From assembly GCA_032358165.1 (NCBI GenBank), contig JAALGY010000032.1:3968001-4032000 (forward strand): 64,000 nucleotides of DNA. Direction: 5' to 3'. Below, piece after piece: positions 35,590-48,600 of this stretch; position 1 is the stretch's first letter, and every line of letters starts with the position of its first letter. Position numbers and translations under genes: made by a program. This stretch comes from Diplosphaera chodatii. Taxonomy: Eukaryota; Chlorophyta; Trebouxiophyceae; Prasiolales; Stichococcaceae. The notes under the pieces were generated by a model. The model did no database searches and was not told the DNA's origin. It worked only from the letters and a program-made list of their open reading frames with translations.

Positions 35590-38500
35590 CTAATCATCAA
35601 AGCTGGGCAGGAGGTGGGCAGAGGGATGTGGGCGCACATTGATGGTGGTCCCTGAGCGTGTCACTGCAACTGAGCGTGACGATGGGTCAGCGGGTGCAAA
35701 CCGCCGCTCCTCAGCCATCAGCCGCGTGGCTGCAGCCGCTGCCTTGACCTGCACGAAGGAGATGCAAACTTTTGCACATGACGGCACCAGAACATCGCAC
35801 CCAACCACCGCTCATAGCACGGTCACCAGATGCCCTTCTGCTGCTGACACGAAGCCACACCCCAGCTGTTAAGCACTTCGACCCTGATGGCCGACTGTAG
35901 ACTGTATGTCTTCTACAGCCTTGATACATCACCAACATTGCATGACGGTGTAGACGTCCATGAACAGCAGGTCAGACACTTCAAGTTTTCACCTCCTCAG
36001 CTGCCTTTTCACGGCCGCGAGTGCGCGCCGCCTCTGCCTGGCCCTCGATGGACGCCACCATGCCGGTGGCGATGCCCAGCGCCTGGCCAGTAAAGCGCTG
36101 CAGAAGCAAGGCACATGATGCCGTTGGAGAGCACAGCACACGAACCCAGAACCGGTAAGCAACTGTGCATGTGAGTGAGCTGCCGTGGACACATTCACAC
36201 CGAGCGTCTGACTGACATCAGAACCTTGGTATGAGGGTGATGCCTTGCAGCACACTGCCTCATGTCCACTGCCCATAGCTTCTCCAGCATTGTCACCCTG
36301 ATGCATGCATACGTACTGCACGCCTGCAGGATGCTGCTGACTTACCAGGCCAGTGGCAATGGCACGGGTGGCAGCCACTGTCACGCTGCTGTCAAAGCCA
36401 TCGGCTGCGTTCTCCGCTGCGTCTGCTGCGTCAGGATCGCCATACCCAGCGAGGTCTGAGTCTGTGATGGCTGAGCTGAGCGGTTGTGCAGCGCCCTGCA
36501 GATGAAGCAGCGTTGAGGGAGGCGTCAGCTGTCAAATGGTACAAGCTCCGCTTGCAAGGCCCACAAGGGACATGGGTAATGCATAGCAGCACCAGGGCTG
36601 CACAGCGGTCTTGAACCCTTAGTTGAAGCAACCAGTAGGAGTGTGGCAGACGCAAGGGAACTGAAAAGGGCACATGAACATATCATGCTGGATGGAAAAG
36701 CTCGTGGCATTGAGGCCTCACCCGGGCAAGCTCTGCCGCTGCCGCCTCGTCTGGAGTCATGTCGTCGCCGATGGCCTTTTGGCGTGCGGACTTCTTGCGA
36801 GGCAGCGTGCGTGTGGTCACCCTTTTTTTCCGCCCCGTGATGCCGCCCAGAACTCTGCAGGACACCGTCCCAAGTCAGTGAGCTGGGTATGGACTCGTGT
36901 TGTGCAGGTATCATGGTGCTGGCACAAGCTGCTGCAGGCATGGGGTCTCAAGGGGGAGCACTCAGACTAGCAGCTGGCGACTGAAGGATCTGTACGAGCA
37001 TGCATGCACGTCATTTAGACCGTGCAGACATGTCGTACGCGATGCCGCAGGCGCCAGATGCTTGCTCGGTTGTGTGCCAACGTCAAGGACACCACAGGAT
37101 CGGGACTGACGCCTCACCCGCGGTAGAGCGTGCGAAACTCGGAGGTCATGCCGGTCAGCTGCTCTGTCATCGCCGCCAGCGCGGACTGCTCGGAGGCCAG
37201 CACCCCGGGCTCCGCCTCCCCGCGCCGCACCCGCGCCTCCAGCGCCTTCACCTTACTGGTCTGCACCCTGGTGGCTGTGGCCTGCATCCCAATTTTGCTT
37301 ACGATTGCAGGCCATCACAGGTTCGTGTAAGTATGTACGCACCCGCAGCAACTCGTGAGGGCTGTTCCGTAGGGCTCAGCCAGGGGACAAGCAAGTTTGT
37401 ACTCTGGTGCCTGACACTGCTGTGCCTGACTCGAGCCTGTGCAGCAGGCGAGCATGATCCAATGTGCGGGCTGCGGGTGTGTACCTGGTCCTTGATGCGG
37501 GCCTCCAGGCTGAACAGCTTGCCCGAGGCGCGGGACCAGATTCCCACGGCGCGGCCCATGCCGGCCAGCTGCTTGCCGCTGCCGCTGGTGGGCGCCTGCT
37601 TCGGCGACTGAGCCTCTGCATATTCCACGTACGTATGGGGTTCAATGCTAAAACACCATCCTGATCACTAGCAGTGCAAGGGAACATGTCAAGAGGTGGT
37701 CTCGTGAGCTGACCGCATAAGCGTGCATGCTACAGAGCGGCAGCATCACCTGATGCACAATAGGTGATGTGCTGCAATGAAGGACAGAGCACGGACATCA
37801 TGACCACAGCACCTGCTGCCCTGGTGGCTGCTGCAGCGGCGGCCGCTGCAGCATCCGCTGCCGCTTTGTTGTCGTTCGCCTTGCGGCGCGGCCCCATGAT
37901 GGCCGAGAACAGCGCAGCACCTGCAGGACAGACATCGACCTTCAGCAGTTATGCAGCAAACAGGGCTGTGACTGGACTTAAGGGATGTGCTGCCCAACGA
38001 TCCACATGACATCCACAGGTAGGGCATCACAACTGAAGCATCCCCACAGCCGCCAGCAGGAACACCTGTGTGACTACAACTCCACGCTGACACTGCTCAA
38101 GTCAGCGTGTCGGCGGTCACAACATGTCTTGCTGCTGGCAGGCACTGTATCCCAGTGTCATTCCACAGTGTCATCACACTGCCCGGCTACTGCTATAGGC
38201 CAGACAATGCGACCAAAGCATAAGCATACCAATGCCCATGCGCTTCCTGGGCTTCAGAGCCGCTGCCTCGTCATCTGAACCAGAGACGCTGCCTGTGCCC
38301 CTGCGGTTGCCTGCCCGCTTGCCCGCTGAACCCGCTGCATGGCAAGTGCACAAGGTACCTAATCAGTTTCAGCACATATATGAGCTCGGTCAGCATCAAG
38401 TGATCACATGGTTGCAACGTTGCATGTAGTGCAACACATGGTCAGCAACACGCTCGGCTATTGCTACAGGTTCCCTGAGCTGACACGCCCAATCGTTGGC

Positions 38501-41500
38501 TTCATGACCACAAACCGATGCAAGCTTCTAAGACAAAGCACAGCACAGCCTATCTGCACTGGCGGCCAGAGTTTCCACACCCTGCTGTGCACAGTGGAGC
38601 CACAGTCATGGGCCCACCTCCAGAGCCGGTTCGGGTGATCCGAATGGCGGCGCGCTTCGCCTCGCCGGCGGAGGCGTAGGTGCTGCCTCGGGGGCTGCCG
38701 CTGCTGGGTCTGGAGGACGCCACATTGGCGGCCACCGCCGCCACGGCGTCGCTGCCGCTGTTCCACCGACTGCCAGTCGGCGAGCTGTTGCAGCAGCAAA
38801 AACCGCACGGTCGGCTGACTTCTCCGAGCTGGCTGTCCGTCCTCAAAGTGCAGACTGCTGATGCTCTCGCACCCAGGATATGATGACAGGCACTGGCAAC
38901 CCGTGCAGCTGTTTTGCACGCGGTTGTACCTCATGGACCCCTGTGTCTATGGAGTCAAGGGTGTCAGGCACGACACTCGCTGCATGGCTCGACTGCAGGG
39001 CACCTGCTGGGTGAGAACGCCGACACGATGCCGCTGCCCCAGCCGCGGGGGGTGGCGCCGGGGGCGGCGGTGGTGCCCCCCCGCCGCGAACTGCCCTCCT
39101 CCTCCTCGCTGTAGCTGCCGGTCACCCGCCCCAGCCACCCGCCCAGCATGCCGCCCTGCTGCTGCTTCAGCACATCGTCGGCCTGCATCGCACGCAGTCT
39201 CCACCTGCCTCCTTGATTGCGTCAGCATTTCTCTCAGGCAAACAGGCCCCACGCAATGTGACGCAACAGCATGTGCCTGCTGCACTACATGGTCGAATAA
39301 TACCACAGGTGATGCTTGATTGATGTCCTGTTTTGGCTGGCCACTTGAGCCACCACCACTGCTTGTTCAAGATGCAAACACATCAAGGTCACTGATCTAC
39401 ACGGAAACCACCACACATAGAGACGCAATAGCCACAGCAGTTGCATCTCAAGGTGCAGCACGACCGCGTAGACCAATGCTCCTTGTGATGATGTGCACCG
39501 GCTGTGAAGCACATGCAAGCGCCACCAGCGTTTCATCTTTGCCTTGCCATATTATGCTTCTCACATGCTCGGCATGCTCGACATAAGCACTCAAGGTACA
39601 AAGCGCTTGACGCCCCTCTGGCATCACACTCTGCTGACCGAGGTGCACTTGCACACATGGACCCGCCCTGGAAGAGATGAAGAAAGGAAGGGACATGACC
39701 AAGAGGAAGCTACCTTGCGGACGAAAGGGTGGCGCAGCGCCGCACGCACGGCCACCCGCTGCACGCCGCCCTTGACAAACTCCACGGCGCCCGTGGACTT
39801 GTCGGCGATCACCGCCCGCGGCCGCAGCATCGTGCGCGCCAGCTCCCAGCCCGAGCCCTCCTCGGCGTCTAAGATGTCAGTGTCCCGCGGCTGATTTCTG
39901 CGCATTGCAGCAGACTGTGTGAGCAGAGTAAATGCATGATCGCCCGGTGAGACATTAAAGCGCGGATGATCGTCGACACCAGCCTTTCTCGCTGTGACTG
40001 CAGTGGTGTAGCTTGACAACTTGTTCAAATCATGTGCCGCACCTGTCACGCCACAGATCCAGGTCATGGTTGCAGGCGGCCAGCTGCTGCGAGAATGTCT
40101 TCAGGTTGTTGCTCGTCCGCAGCTTGGGCAGCGCCAGCTGCATGAGCACCAGGCCTGCAACAAGAAGGGGTTAAAGTGGACTGGCGTCATGATGCTACTG
40201 GGTGACGCAAGCCTTCCAGCACCACAGTAATTTACAAGACCGAGTGTGCAAGTGTTTGAGTGCAGTAATTGAGCACCTGCAGAGAAGCTGTCGAAGCGGT
40301 CGGGCTTGTGCTGCGCCCACACCATGGGCGACAGCGCCGCCGCAAGCGCTCGTGACGTCTTGGCGAGGTGAGGTGCATCTGTTGGCAGGCAGTACTGCAG
40401 GCAGGAAGCACACTCACCATCGAAGATGTGAAACGCAGATGTGAGTCTCGCAACGACGGTCAGTATGCCATGCCGTTTTGGGACAGCAGCATGTCCGCAC
40501 CGCTAGATGCAGCCCGTGTTATGTTTGCCACAGACTTGGCACTGAATTGCCGCTGAACTGACCCCGCCTTATGGCAGCTGCTGCCCTCGCACCTGCTCCG
40601 GGGGGCAGTACATGGGGTCGAGGATGGACTCGTCCGGGATGTAGTTGGTGCCGGAGCGCAGGTCCGCGCACGCGCCCAGGTCTATGAGCTTGAACTTGCG
40701 GGCCGCCTCCGAGAAGATGATGTTCGCCGGCTTGACGTCTCGGTGCACCAGCCCAGCCGCATGCAGCGACTGCAGAGGCAGAGCAAAGGATATCGTCCAC
40801 CACCGCAGGGCCAGGGCATTGCCCGAAGGGGCCGCCAAAAGGGCGCAGCAATGACCCCTCACAGGATACACAACAGGATGCACTCTTCGCAGGATGTCAG
40901 CTGTCCTGTTGCCAGTCAAAGCACGCAGATTGTGCACCTGCAGGTTCTCCAGGATCTGCTTCATGACCATGGACACGGCGACCTGCTCCGGGCAGCCCAG
41001 GTCCCGTGCGATGCCGGCCAGGCAGTCCCGCCGCCGCAGGTAGCCCGACAGCGTGTTGCTGCCCTCATATGTCCAGATCTGTGGGTGCCACATGATGTCG
41101 GTAAGAGCCGCCTGCTGCATATGCATGCGGCACACATGCAGTTGCCAAGCCCTTGCCAGCATGTTCCCGTCCCAAATTCCATTCTTGGGTAGCAACACCC
41201 TCTATCTGCATGCATTGCTTCCAGATGCACACAGCAGTGCTCAGCCAGATATGGCAAGTCTGACATTGGCCGTTACTGCATACTGCGACTCACCAGCCAC
41301 AGGCCCTGCGTCAGCCGCATGGTCGCCTCAGTGGCCCGGACCTCCAGGTAGCCGACAAAGTCGGCGATGGCGCCCTTCGCCGACTTCGTGGCATACACGT
41401 TCAGCAGGTGCTCCATCTGCCCCATTTGTTCCGCACCCTGTACCAGGACGCCAGCACAGCATGTTGTAGGTGATTTGAACCCAGAGGTCGCTACGCGATC

Positions 41501-42305
41501 TGGCCAGCACCGTGATGCTTTCACACTGCTGCTAGCGCATGTGCCCTGTTCGTCCTGAATGCTGTCCACGTGCAGCATCCTGCATCTCACCTCAACACGC
41601 GCTTTGACTTTCTTCAACACCACGCGCTCATCGCCTCGCGGCGACTTGAGGATGCCCTGCACGTGAGTTGGACCATTCTTTTTGAGTGCCCGATGCTTTG
41701 TCGTGCTGCAGACACTCAGCTCAAGCTGCCCCTGCATAACATGGTGCTGACGGTGCGCTGGCGGCATATCGCATCCAGTGCTGACGCACACCTCGAACAC
41801 TTGACCTGCAGCAGCAACGTATCACAGATTAGTGGACCAAAGTGTAGGACTCATCCAGCGGGCGATGCAGCCAGCAGCAAGCAGGGCTGCTGCACCCCTT
41901 GTTTGTCCAGATGTGCATGCATAACCGTTGCAGAGGGGTGCTCACCGTAGCTGCCCTCCCCCATGATGCGTTTGACCTGCAGACGCAGCTCTGATGTTCA
42001 AAGGATTGCTGCACAGGCCTCATGTTGCGGCTGCCAGATTGGGTTGCACCCAAACATCCACAATGCACAGGGTGCATGCCAGATACCTCGACATCCGCGG
42101 CCCGGAAGCGCCGCCCCTTGTCTGACAGCTCTGCAGAAACGACATGGCGGATGGGCCGCCTTTTGACAGCCCCGGGCGCGGGCCCCAACGGTGTGCTCCC
42201 CCTCCGGAACCGCCTGGTCCCTGTCGACAAGTGAGCAACCCGCACCCGCTGCCGCAAAGGCAAAGGGGCCAGCGCCACGGGTCGGAGCCCCGTGTGCAGC
42301 AGCAT
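35590..42305 (-). CDS. STN8/STL1-like chloroplast Ser/Thr kinase with long C-terminal extension
   Basis: Twenty exons, all in phase, give 861 residues: 42087-42305, 41946-41976, 41792-41805, 41591-41656, 41294-41437, 40938-41078, 40593-40769, 40277-40394, 40043-40154, 39714-39897, 39004-39182, 38618-38784, 38230-38334, 37813-37920, 37485-37615, 37118-37260, 36722-36854, 36346-36495, 35993-36097 and 35590-35748. The first 50 residues are Arg/Leu/Ala-rich, like a transit peptide. The kinase domain (about 75-400) shows GEGSYGQVFEG, the lysine in VVLKKVKARVEGAE, HRDVKPANI, LIDLGACADLRSGTNYIP and LDPMYCPPEQ, then LSPMVWAQHKPDRFDSFSAG and LMQLALPKLR, all characteristic of thylakoid STN7/STN8 kinases. 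STN8 phosphorylates photosystem II core proteins. The extension has acidic/serine linkers, helical Ala-rich segments, a very basic stretch (GRKKRVTTRTLPRKKSARQK) and ends in FDD. Typical STN8 proteins lack such a tail. It has a 14-base microexon. Confidence 0.85.
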
Positions 42306-43445
42306 GTTGGGCGAAGTTTGGCTGCTACGCTGCGGGGCTGAGCATGGTGCTTGATATCTGTGCTGCTGGGGAGATCTTGCTGTTGGTTCGTGGCTGCCAG
42401 CCCCTCGCCAGCGGATCAGCCAGCCCCCTGATCACCCAGGGTTTTGCCAGGCACCTCTGACTCAGAGCTCGTCAGCTCTGCAGCTCGCAAATCTGTCACA
42501 CAGTCTGTCAACTTGCTGCGGCCACATGTGTCGCAGCGGCGGCGTCTGTGCACGAGTGGCCGTAAGAGAATGCCCGAGGCTTTGAGCAGACTGTGGCAAG
42601 CGGTGTGCAGGCCATCCAAGTCGGCTTCCTGCGCTTCGACGTTCCCAGGCCGTGGCAGAAGCCGCTGCGCAACGGCAGCCGCGGCTGCGTCTGGCTCATC
42701 ATGGAGTAGAGGCACAGCTGGCGCACAAAGTAGCCTACCTCGGGGCAGAATCCATTGTAACCGCCGGTGACGCGGTCTGACAGGTGGGGCTGACGAGGTG
42801 CTGCCCACATCATCACCAGATCCCTGCCTGTTGCGCCAGATCATGCGCTTAGCGCGCTATACGATTGCACGAGGTGACGCACAAGCGATGCAGATCAATG
42901 CCGCCGCTTTCGTGCACCTTGATTTGAGATGCATGCATGACAGCTCCCCGTGCTGACACACTGCTGAGGCATGATTGGAGCTCGTTGCATGCAGTCAGAT
43001 GTCTTGGTGATCCTTCAAGTCCTTCGTCCTTCCGAAAGTAACGGCCGGTGCAGCCACATGCTGTTGCATTTCCCTGCATGGCTGACAACATTAGGACCCC
43101 TCAACCGAGCTCTGACTCACAAGTCAGTACTGAGCGACTTGCGAACGCACTCAGCAGACCGGGAACCCATCAGCAGACGGAAAACGTATCAAATCAATCT
43201 ATATGCAGCTATAATTGTCCAGCTATACTTGTCCCGCTGCGGTCCTCATATGCAGCTGCAATCCACCTGCAGGTTGCAGGGACCTCTGCCTGCGGTGGCT
43301 GGCAGCAGGCAGGCCTGAGCAGTAGGCGACAGGCGACAGCTACCGCAGCATCGGCCTCGAGGCGGTTCGCAGAACTCGCGACCCTCCTCGCAGCTTCTGC
43401 ACCAGCCATCGGCGTACTGCTCCCAATAGCATGCCGGCGCACACC
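42306..43445. other. Upstream region of the kinase gene with a possible minus-strand exon
   Basis: Should hold the kinase promoter. A GC3-rich minus-strand frame at about 42580-42770 (GYFVRQLCLYSMMSQTQ, LPLRSGFCHGLGTSKRR) looks like a real exon but fits no family I know and could not be joined confidently to a neighbour. The remainder, 42840-43400, shows nothing clear. Confidence 0.3.
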
Positions 43446-43815
43446 TCAAGCGCCGGGTCCCTCGAGCGTGCTGCCGTGGCACAGCAGGCGCGGCGCAGCG
43501 CGCACGGCGACGATGCAGAGCTGCGGCCGCCACCCGCAGGCGTCCCAGAAGAGCACCCGGGCCGGGCGCTGCAGCAGCTGTGTCTGCAGGCACCACATGG
43601 CGGCTTGGCGCCGGAGGTTGCTGGCGCCCCTCGCCACAGGCAAGCCAGTGTCCAGCGCTGCACTCCAGGAGGCGCCCTGCATGATCACTACCTTGCACCG
43701 CACCAGCAGTGTCATCCACACTGCCCGGTACAGCGGCTGGTAAGGTTCCAGCCGTCCGCACAGCAAGGGGAGCGCCATCATATTTGCATGCAAGTAGTGC
43801 AGCAGCATTGCGCAT
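43446..43815 (-). CDS. Possible gene fragment of unknown function, minus strand
   Basis: The minus-strand frame has strong third-position G/C and reads LPLLCGRLEPYQPLYRAVW, then MTLLVRCK, then after a possible short intron ASNLRRQAAMWCLQTQLLQR and GWRPQLCIVAVRAAP to a stop at 43446. It has a mixed hydrophobic/basic character that could be membrane-associated. No start, upstream exon or family was recognised. The similar frame at 42580-42770 may belong to the same gene. Confidence 0.35.
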
Positions 43816-43927
43816 TGCATGAACACCAGCAGCGTCTCAACACAGCGCACGGCAGCAGTCTGCAGTGCCCACTGCTCAGAGCACTTCACGTTGCAGTCTG
43901 CAGACCACCTGCGCTGTGACCATGCAG

Positions 43928-44850
43928 GAGCGACGGCGACAGCCCGACAAACGCGGAGGTGGAGGCCGCGCTGGCGGAGCACGAGCAGCTGCTGGCGCAG
44001 AACGCGGCGCTGGACGCGGAGCTGTCGTCCCTGGAGGACCGCGCCGAGGCGAGCGTCGTGCACATGGCGCAGCTGCGGCGCGTGCTGGGGCAGCTCACGC
44101 AGCACAAGGCGAGTTGTAGTCTCTAACACGACTGCTGAGTGACACAACACCTCATGTGCCGTCTGCAGGAAGAGATGCAGACTACTGTGGATGTGCGGCG
44201 GGCGGATGTGTGCACAGTGCCCAGATGAGAGGAGGGCTTGACAATAATTATTGTTGAGGACTTTTGATCAGACTGAGAGCACCATCATGAGTCTGCAGGA
44301 CGCATTTGCGCTGGCGCCCGACGCCAAGATCGGCAGGGCGCTGTCCGTCATCCGCTCCCTGGGCGCCGAGGAGCGCGCCGCCGCCGACGCCGCCATAGTC
44401 TCCGCCCCAGGCAGCGCCCCCGCCAACATGAACGGCCGGCGCCGGCGCTCGGACAAGCGGCAGTGCATGCGCCCCGCCGACGCCGGCGCGACCGCCGAGG
44501 CGGAGCGCTATGCCGAGGGCGCCGCCAAGGCCAGGGCCGCCGCCGCCCTGTCCGTCAGCGGCGGCGACCCTGCACAGGTCAGGACCCTGCCATCTGATTG
44601 GGGGAGGGAGTGCGTGACGCACTTTCTCTTGGCAGTCAGCAATCAATGTGATGTTGCACGATCTTCCCACGACTGAATGACCAGATGCCACATCCATTTG
44701 CTGATCACCACCAAGAGAGCATGAGCTCAGCACGCCGGCAATTAAAGGTTCTGCCATCTTGACCGTTTGCACACTGCACCGCAGGCGCTGATCCATCTGC
44801 TGGAGCTGTACGTTCGCATGAAGACGAGCGCGCCACCCAGCAGGGAATAA
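43928..44850 (+). CDS. Coiled-coil protein, 3' exons only, function unknown
   Basis: Four exons in phase: 43928-44108, 44169-44207, 44299-44577 and 44785-44850. The first encodes a strong heptad-like helix (AALAEHEQLLAQNAALDAEL, SSLEDRAEASVVHMAQLRRV). The third has SVIRSLGAEERAAADAA, a basic patch (NGRRRRSDKR) and an Ala-rich helix. The last ends ALIHLLELYVRMKTSAPPSRE. Exon 43928 begins in the middle of a codon, so at least one 5' exon lies upstream, probably in 42.4-43.9 kb, and was not found. The intron after 44108 begins GCGAGT, a GC-AG intron candidate. I recognise no family. Confidence 0.6.
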
Positions 44851-45640
44851 CCTGAAGAGGAGGACCCCATGTGAGCGACAGCTTCAGCTGGCACTTCATC
44901 ACCTCACCCAGCATCGCAACAGCACAAGGCCAGTGGAACATTGAACCTCAGCACTGACGACCGCCTGACCAGGGACAGCTGCGAAGATGTACAATATGGC
45001 TGGAAGCAGGAGGGTGCCTGTGGCGCCTCCGGCACATGTTGAATGCCAACTCCACGGTTGGCGTGAAGCGGAAATGACTCAGCCTAGAGCCATTGATGCA
45101 GTGAGATAGATAGATGACCTGCCTCTCGCCGGCACATCGTCCTTTGGATGTTGGACTGTCGACACACATAGTCACTGACCTGATATCCCCTTGAAACTCG
45201 GCTGTGCTGCATGCATGTTGTGTTTTGGACATTGGCTGTTTGCCCGCCAGCGGGGACAGCCCAAACTATCGCATGCTGTTTCGTCACGAGTTGTCACAGT
45301 GGCTGGATTTGAACTGTCTTCTTTCACCACTCGTTCAAGAACTGCAATTGGAGCAATCTGCTCAGGCGGTCAAGAGCTCCAGACCAACCTGTCTCCAAAG
45401 CCCTGGCGCTGCCCTGGACATCAGCAGCTGCTGGCACGGCAGGTCCCACACGGTATGTGCGCACAAGGGCCTTGTAACACCGGTTGCATTGAGTTATCAC
45501 CTCAGTCACGCTTTCCGTAAAGGCGGACGACACCTTGTCTCGGTCAGCCTCGTGGCGAACCGAGTGATCTGGTTCTCCCAACATGCGCTGACACACCCTG
45601 CTCAAGGCCAGGAGGTTCTCAGTCACTAGATCAGCACACG
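44851..45640. other. Intergenic region, possibly with 5' exons of the next gene
   Basis: About 790 bp between the coiled-coil gene and the unknown helical-protein gene. Frames open on both strands near 45200-45640 but show weak codon bias and no domain. The CGATGCAG at 45639-45646 could be a splice acceptor rather than a start, in which case an upstream exon lies here. Confidence 0.3.
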
Positions 45641-48600
45641 ATGCAGTACGAAGACCTGCTGGGCAGACAGCGCCCGCCACGCAAGCCTGGCTACCGCTCG
45701 CCACCACAGCGAAAGGCACCTACAGCGGAATCCTGGCGGCGCACCTTCTCAAAGCAGCTCATAGCTGCGCTCGAATACGCTGCGGGAGCAGAATCGCAAT
45801 CGCCAACAGCGCAGCAGTTGGCCAGAGCAGCTCATGATAAGCTGCAATTCGACTTCCCGGTGAGCTTGGAGCGCTGTTTGTCAACAGCAGCATGCTACAT
45901 GCATGGCAAATCGCAACAGGTCCTGTAGCGTGCGTCCAGCGTACCGGCACGAACGGTTGCAGCAGGTATATAACCCCTCACTTTGCATGGTTGTATGCAC
46001 ATATGATGACTGTCTATGGTTGGCGATCAGATATATGGTTGTGTGCAGCGCAGCTCGTGACAGAACCGGAGCTGGAGGCGCTCGTCACAGCATTCCGCAC
46101 AACACTGGATGCCAACGCATGGCCGCCGCTGCCGCTGACAGCCAAGCTGCTGCAGAATGCGCTGGAAGGGTCGCACCTGCCGCCGGCGCCGAGCGCTGAT
46201 GCAGTGTCAGGAGGCTCGGCAGCAGCTGCGGCCAACGGCCACAGTGCTGTGTCCATCGGCACCTCAGGCAGCGGTGCAAGTGCGGCAGGGTCGCCCACAG
46301 CTGCGATGGTGCAGCGCGCGCCTACACAGCAAGAGGCATCAGCCCCGCCACAGCGGCAGCAGGCGGACAAGCTGCGGCAGGCTGCCCTGTATCAGCAGCT
46401 TGCCGCCTGCCTGATCGTGAAGCTGGCCCGCCGCGCTATCCAGGCACCGCCAGAGGAGGCGTTCAGGCAGCTCGCAGCCTTTGTGCCGGACTCAGATGCT
46501 GCTGAGGCGGGGACGGCTTCGGATGCTGGCCCAGCGCAGCAGCGGCAGCCTGCAGATGATGTTGCCACACGTGACCTTGTGCGGCGGCTGCAAGCCAGTG
46601 AGACTGTTCCAGCTGGCTCGGCAGATGAACCATCCGGCGATCAGCAGCCAGACGACGGCGGCGGCTGTGCGCAGGCATCTGAGCCTGTTCTCGCTGCGCA
46701 GGTGAACATCCTATGCAATTGCCAAACACTGTGCTGTTGCTGCAGATGGGGCCCGACATGGGTCAAGTCATGGCAAAAGAGCCCCATACGATCATAGTAT
46801 GTACCTCATTGTGCAGGAGGATGATGATGAGGAGCTCTATGAGGACCTGCTGCCTCTGCCGCCACCACAGCGGCGGCCTGAGACACAGCAGCAGGGTCCT
46901 TACTCCTGGAATGCCCTTCAGGTTGGCTGATGGCAGGCCAGCATCTTGCAAGCTCGGCATATGCAATACTGTGCACAGCAGCACCACCCCACAGGTCGGC
47001 CCACATGTTTGCCCCCGGGTTGCAAGCCCTGCAGCATTGCCATCACAGGCCAAGCTGGCAGCCCTCGCCGCACATGCGCACTATAGCAGCCTGGGCTCAG
47101 ATGCAGTTTGGCAGCAGCTGCGGCTGGCAGACGACATAGCAGCCCTGGTGTCGGCAGCGACGCGGCACCAGCATGCTGCCGAGCTGGGTGCTGTGTCTTC
47201 AGCGTATGTGGAGCTCCTGGCGCAGAGGATTGCTGATGCGCCGGCGGCGGTATCAGCTTTCGGGCCTTTGTGCACCGCTTTGGGTGAGGCGACACTGACA
47301 TGCACCTTCCGTTCCGGACTCGGAACACACGTGCAGCGCGAGTGCAACTCTGATCAGCAGCCATACAATTGCAGCTTGCCCGCTGCGGTACTCTATTGAC
47401 GGCATGCACTGCGGAAATCCTAACCGTATCACCATCCTGAGCTCATTTGCAGGGGCAACACAGCCAGGGCAGGCGGCGGTGCGCGGGATGCCGGGCAGCA
47501 TGCCTCCAGGCCTGCGCTCCGCCGCTGCCTTTGCAGCCCGCACGTTCGGGACACTGCTGCCAGCACCTGACGCCTCCCCTGGGGTGAGCTTGCTGAGCCC
47601 GGCGTGGGTGGTCATCCCCACTGGATGCTTTAGCCTCATCGTGGCAGTGGCTCAGAGCAGTGGTGCAATGCTGTGCGCAGCTCACCCCGCCTTTGCTGTG
47701 TGTTCCCCGTTTCCTGTGACTGTGGTCATGGGAAGCCTGCTGGGTGCAACGACCGTGTGTTCGCGCTGCATGCACAGACATCAGCCACGACAGCAGCAGG
47801 CAGGGCGACGGCGGACACGCGGGCAGCTGCGGCGCGCGCCCTTGCGAGAGGGGTGTATGATGCGCTGCTGCCGCCGCTGGGCACCTGGCTGGGCGCTGTC
47901 GCGGCCACGAAACCAAAGAGCAGCCCAGCCGCATCGGTGCCAGCGGCCGCGTCGGCAGAGGCAGCAGCAGCGGCAGAAGCGGATGTGGAAGCAGACGTGG
48001 TGCTGGCGTGCCGCGTGGTGTCAGCTGCGCTGCTTGGTGCACAGGCAGCAGGTCAGCTGGTGACATTGCAACTGTGTTGCATCATGGTGTGGAGACCGGC
48101 TCTGCGGCAGTGGTGCGCTTCACATACTGACCGCCCTCGCCCAACATTTTGGCAGGATGCTGGCCGGAATTGAACTGCCTTGTGTGCAGGCGGCAGCAGC
48201 AAGGCGCTGCTGGACAGTGGTGTCTTTAGGGCTCTGGTTGTGCTGCTTGCAGCAGGCCATTACCTGCACATGCCCGAGCTCAGGTGCACCTTGCGCTACC
48301 CTGGCTCGCAGTATGGCAGGTGCTGGCAGCCCGCAATTCTGTGCCATAGCAATACTTTGCAGCTGAAGTCCAATGGGAGATGTGTGGTGCAACATATGTC
48401 GCTACAGGGTGGCGGTGCTGCTGGCAGCCGCGTCAGACGCCTCGCTGGCAGCCTGGGCGGCGGCAGTGCCCGCCTTTGTGCCTGCACTCCTTCGCCCCTG
48501 CTTCCAGGTGGGCTGACACCGCCGCGGGATGTGTGCCACAGTCGTTCCCTGGTCTTTGTCGACATGCCAACTGGAGGCGCGTATCCGTTGCCCTGCCACC

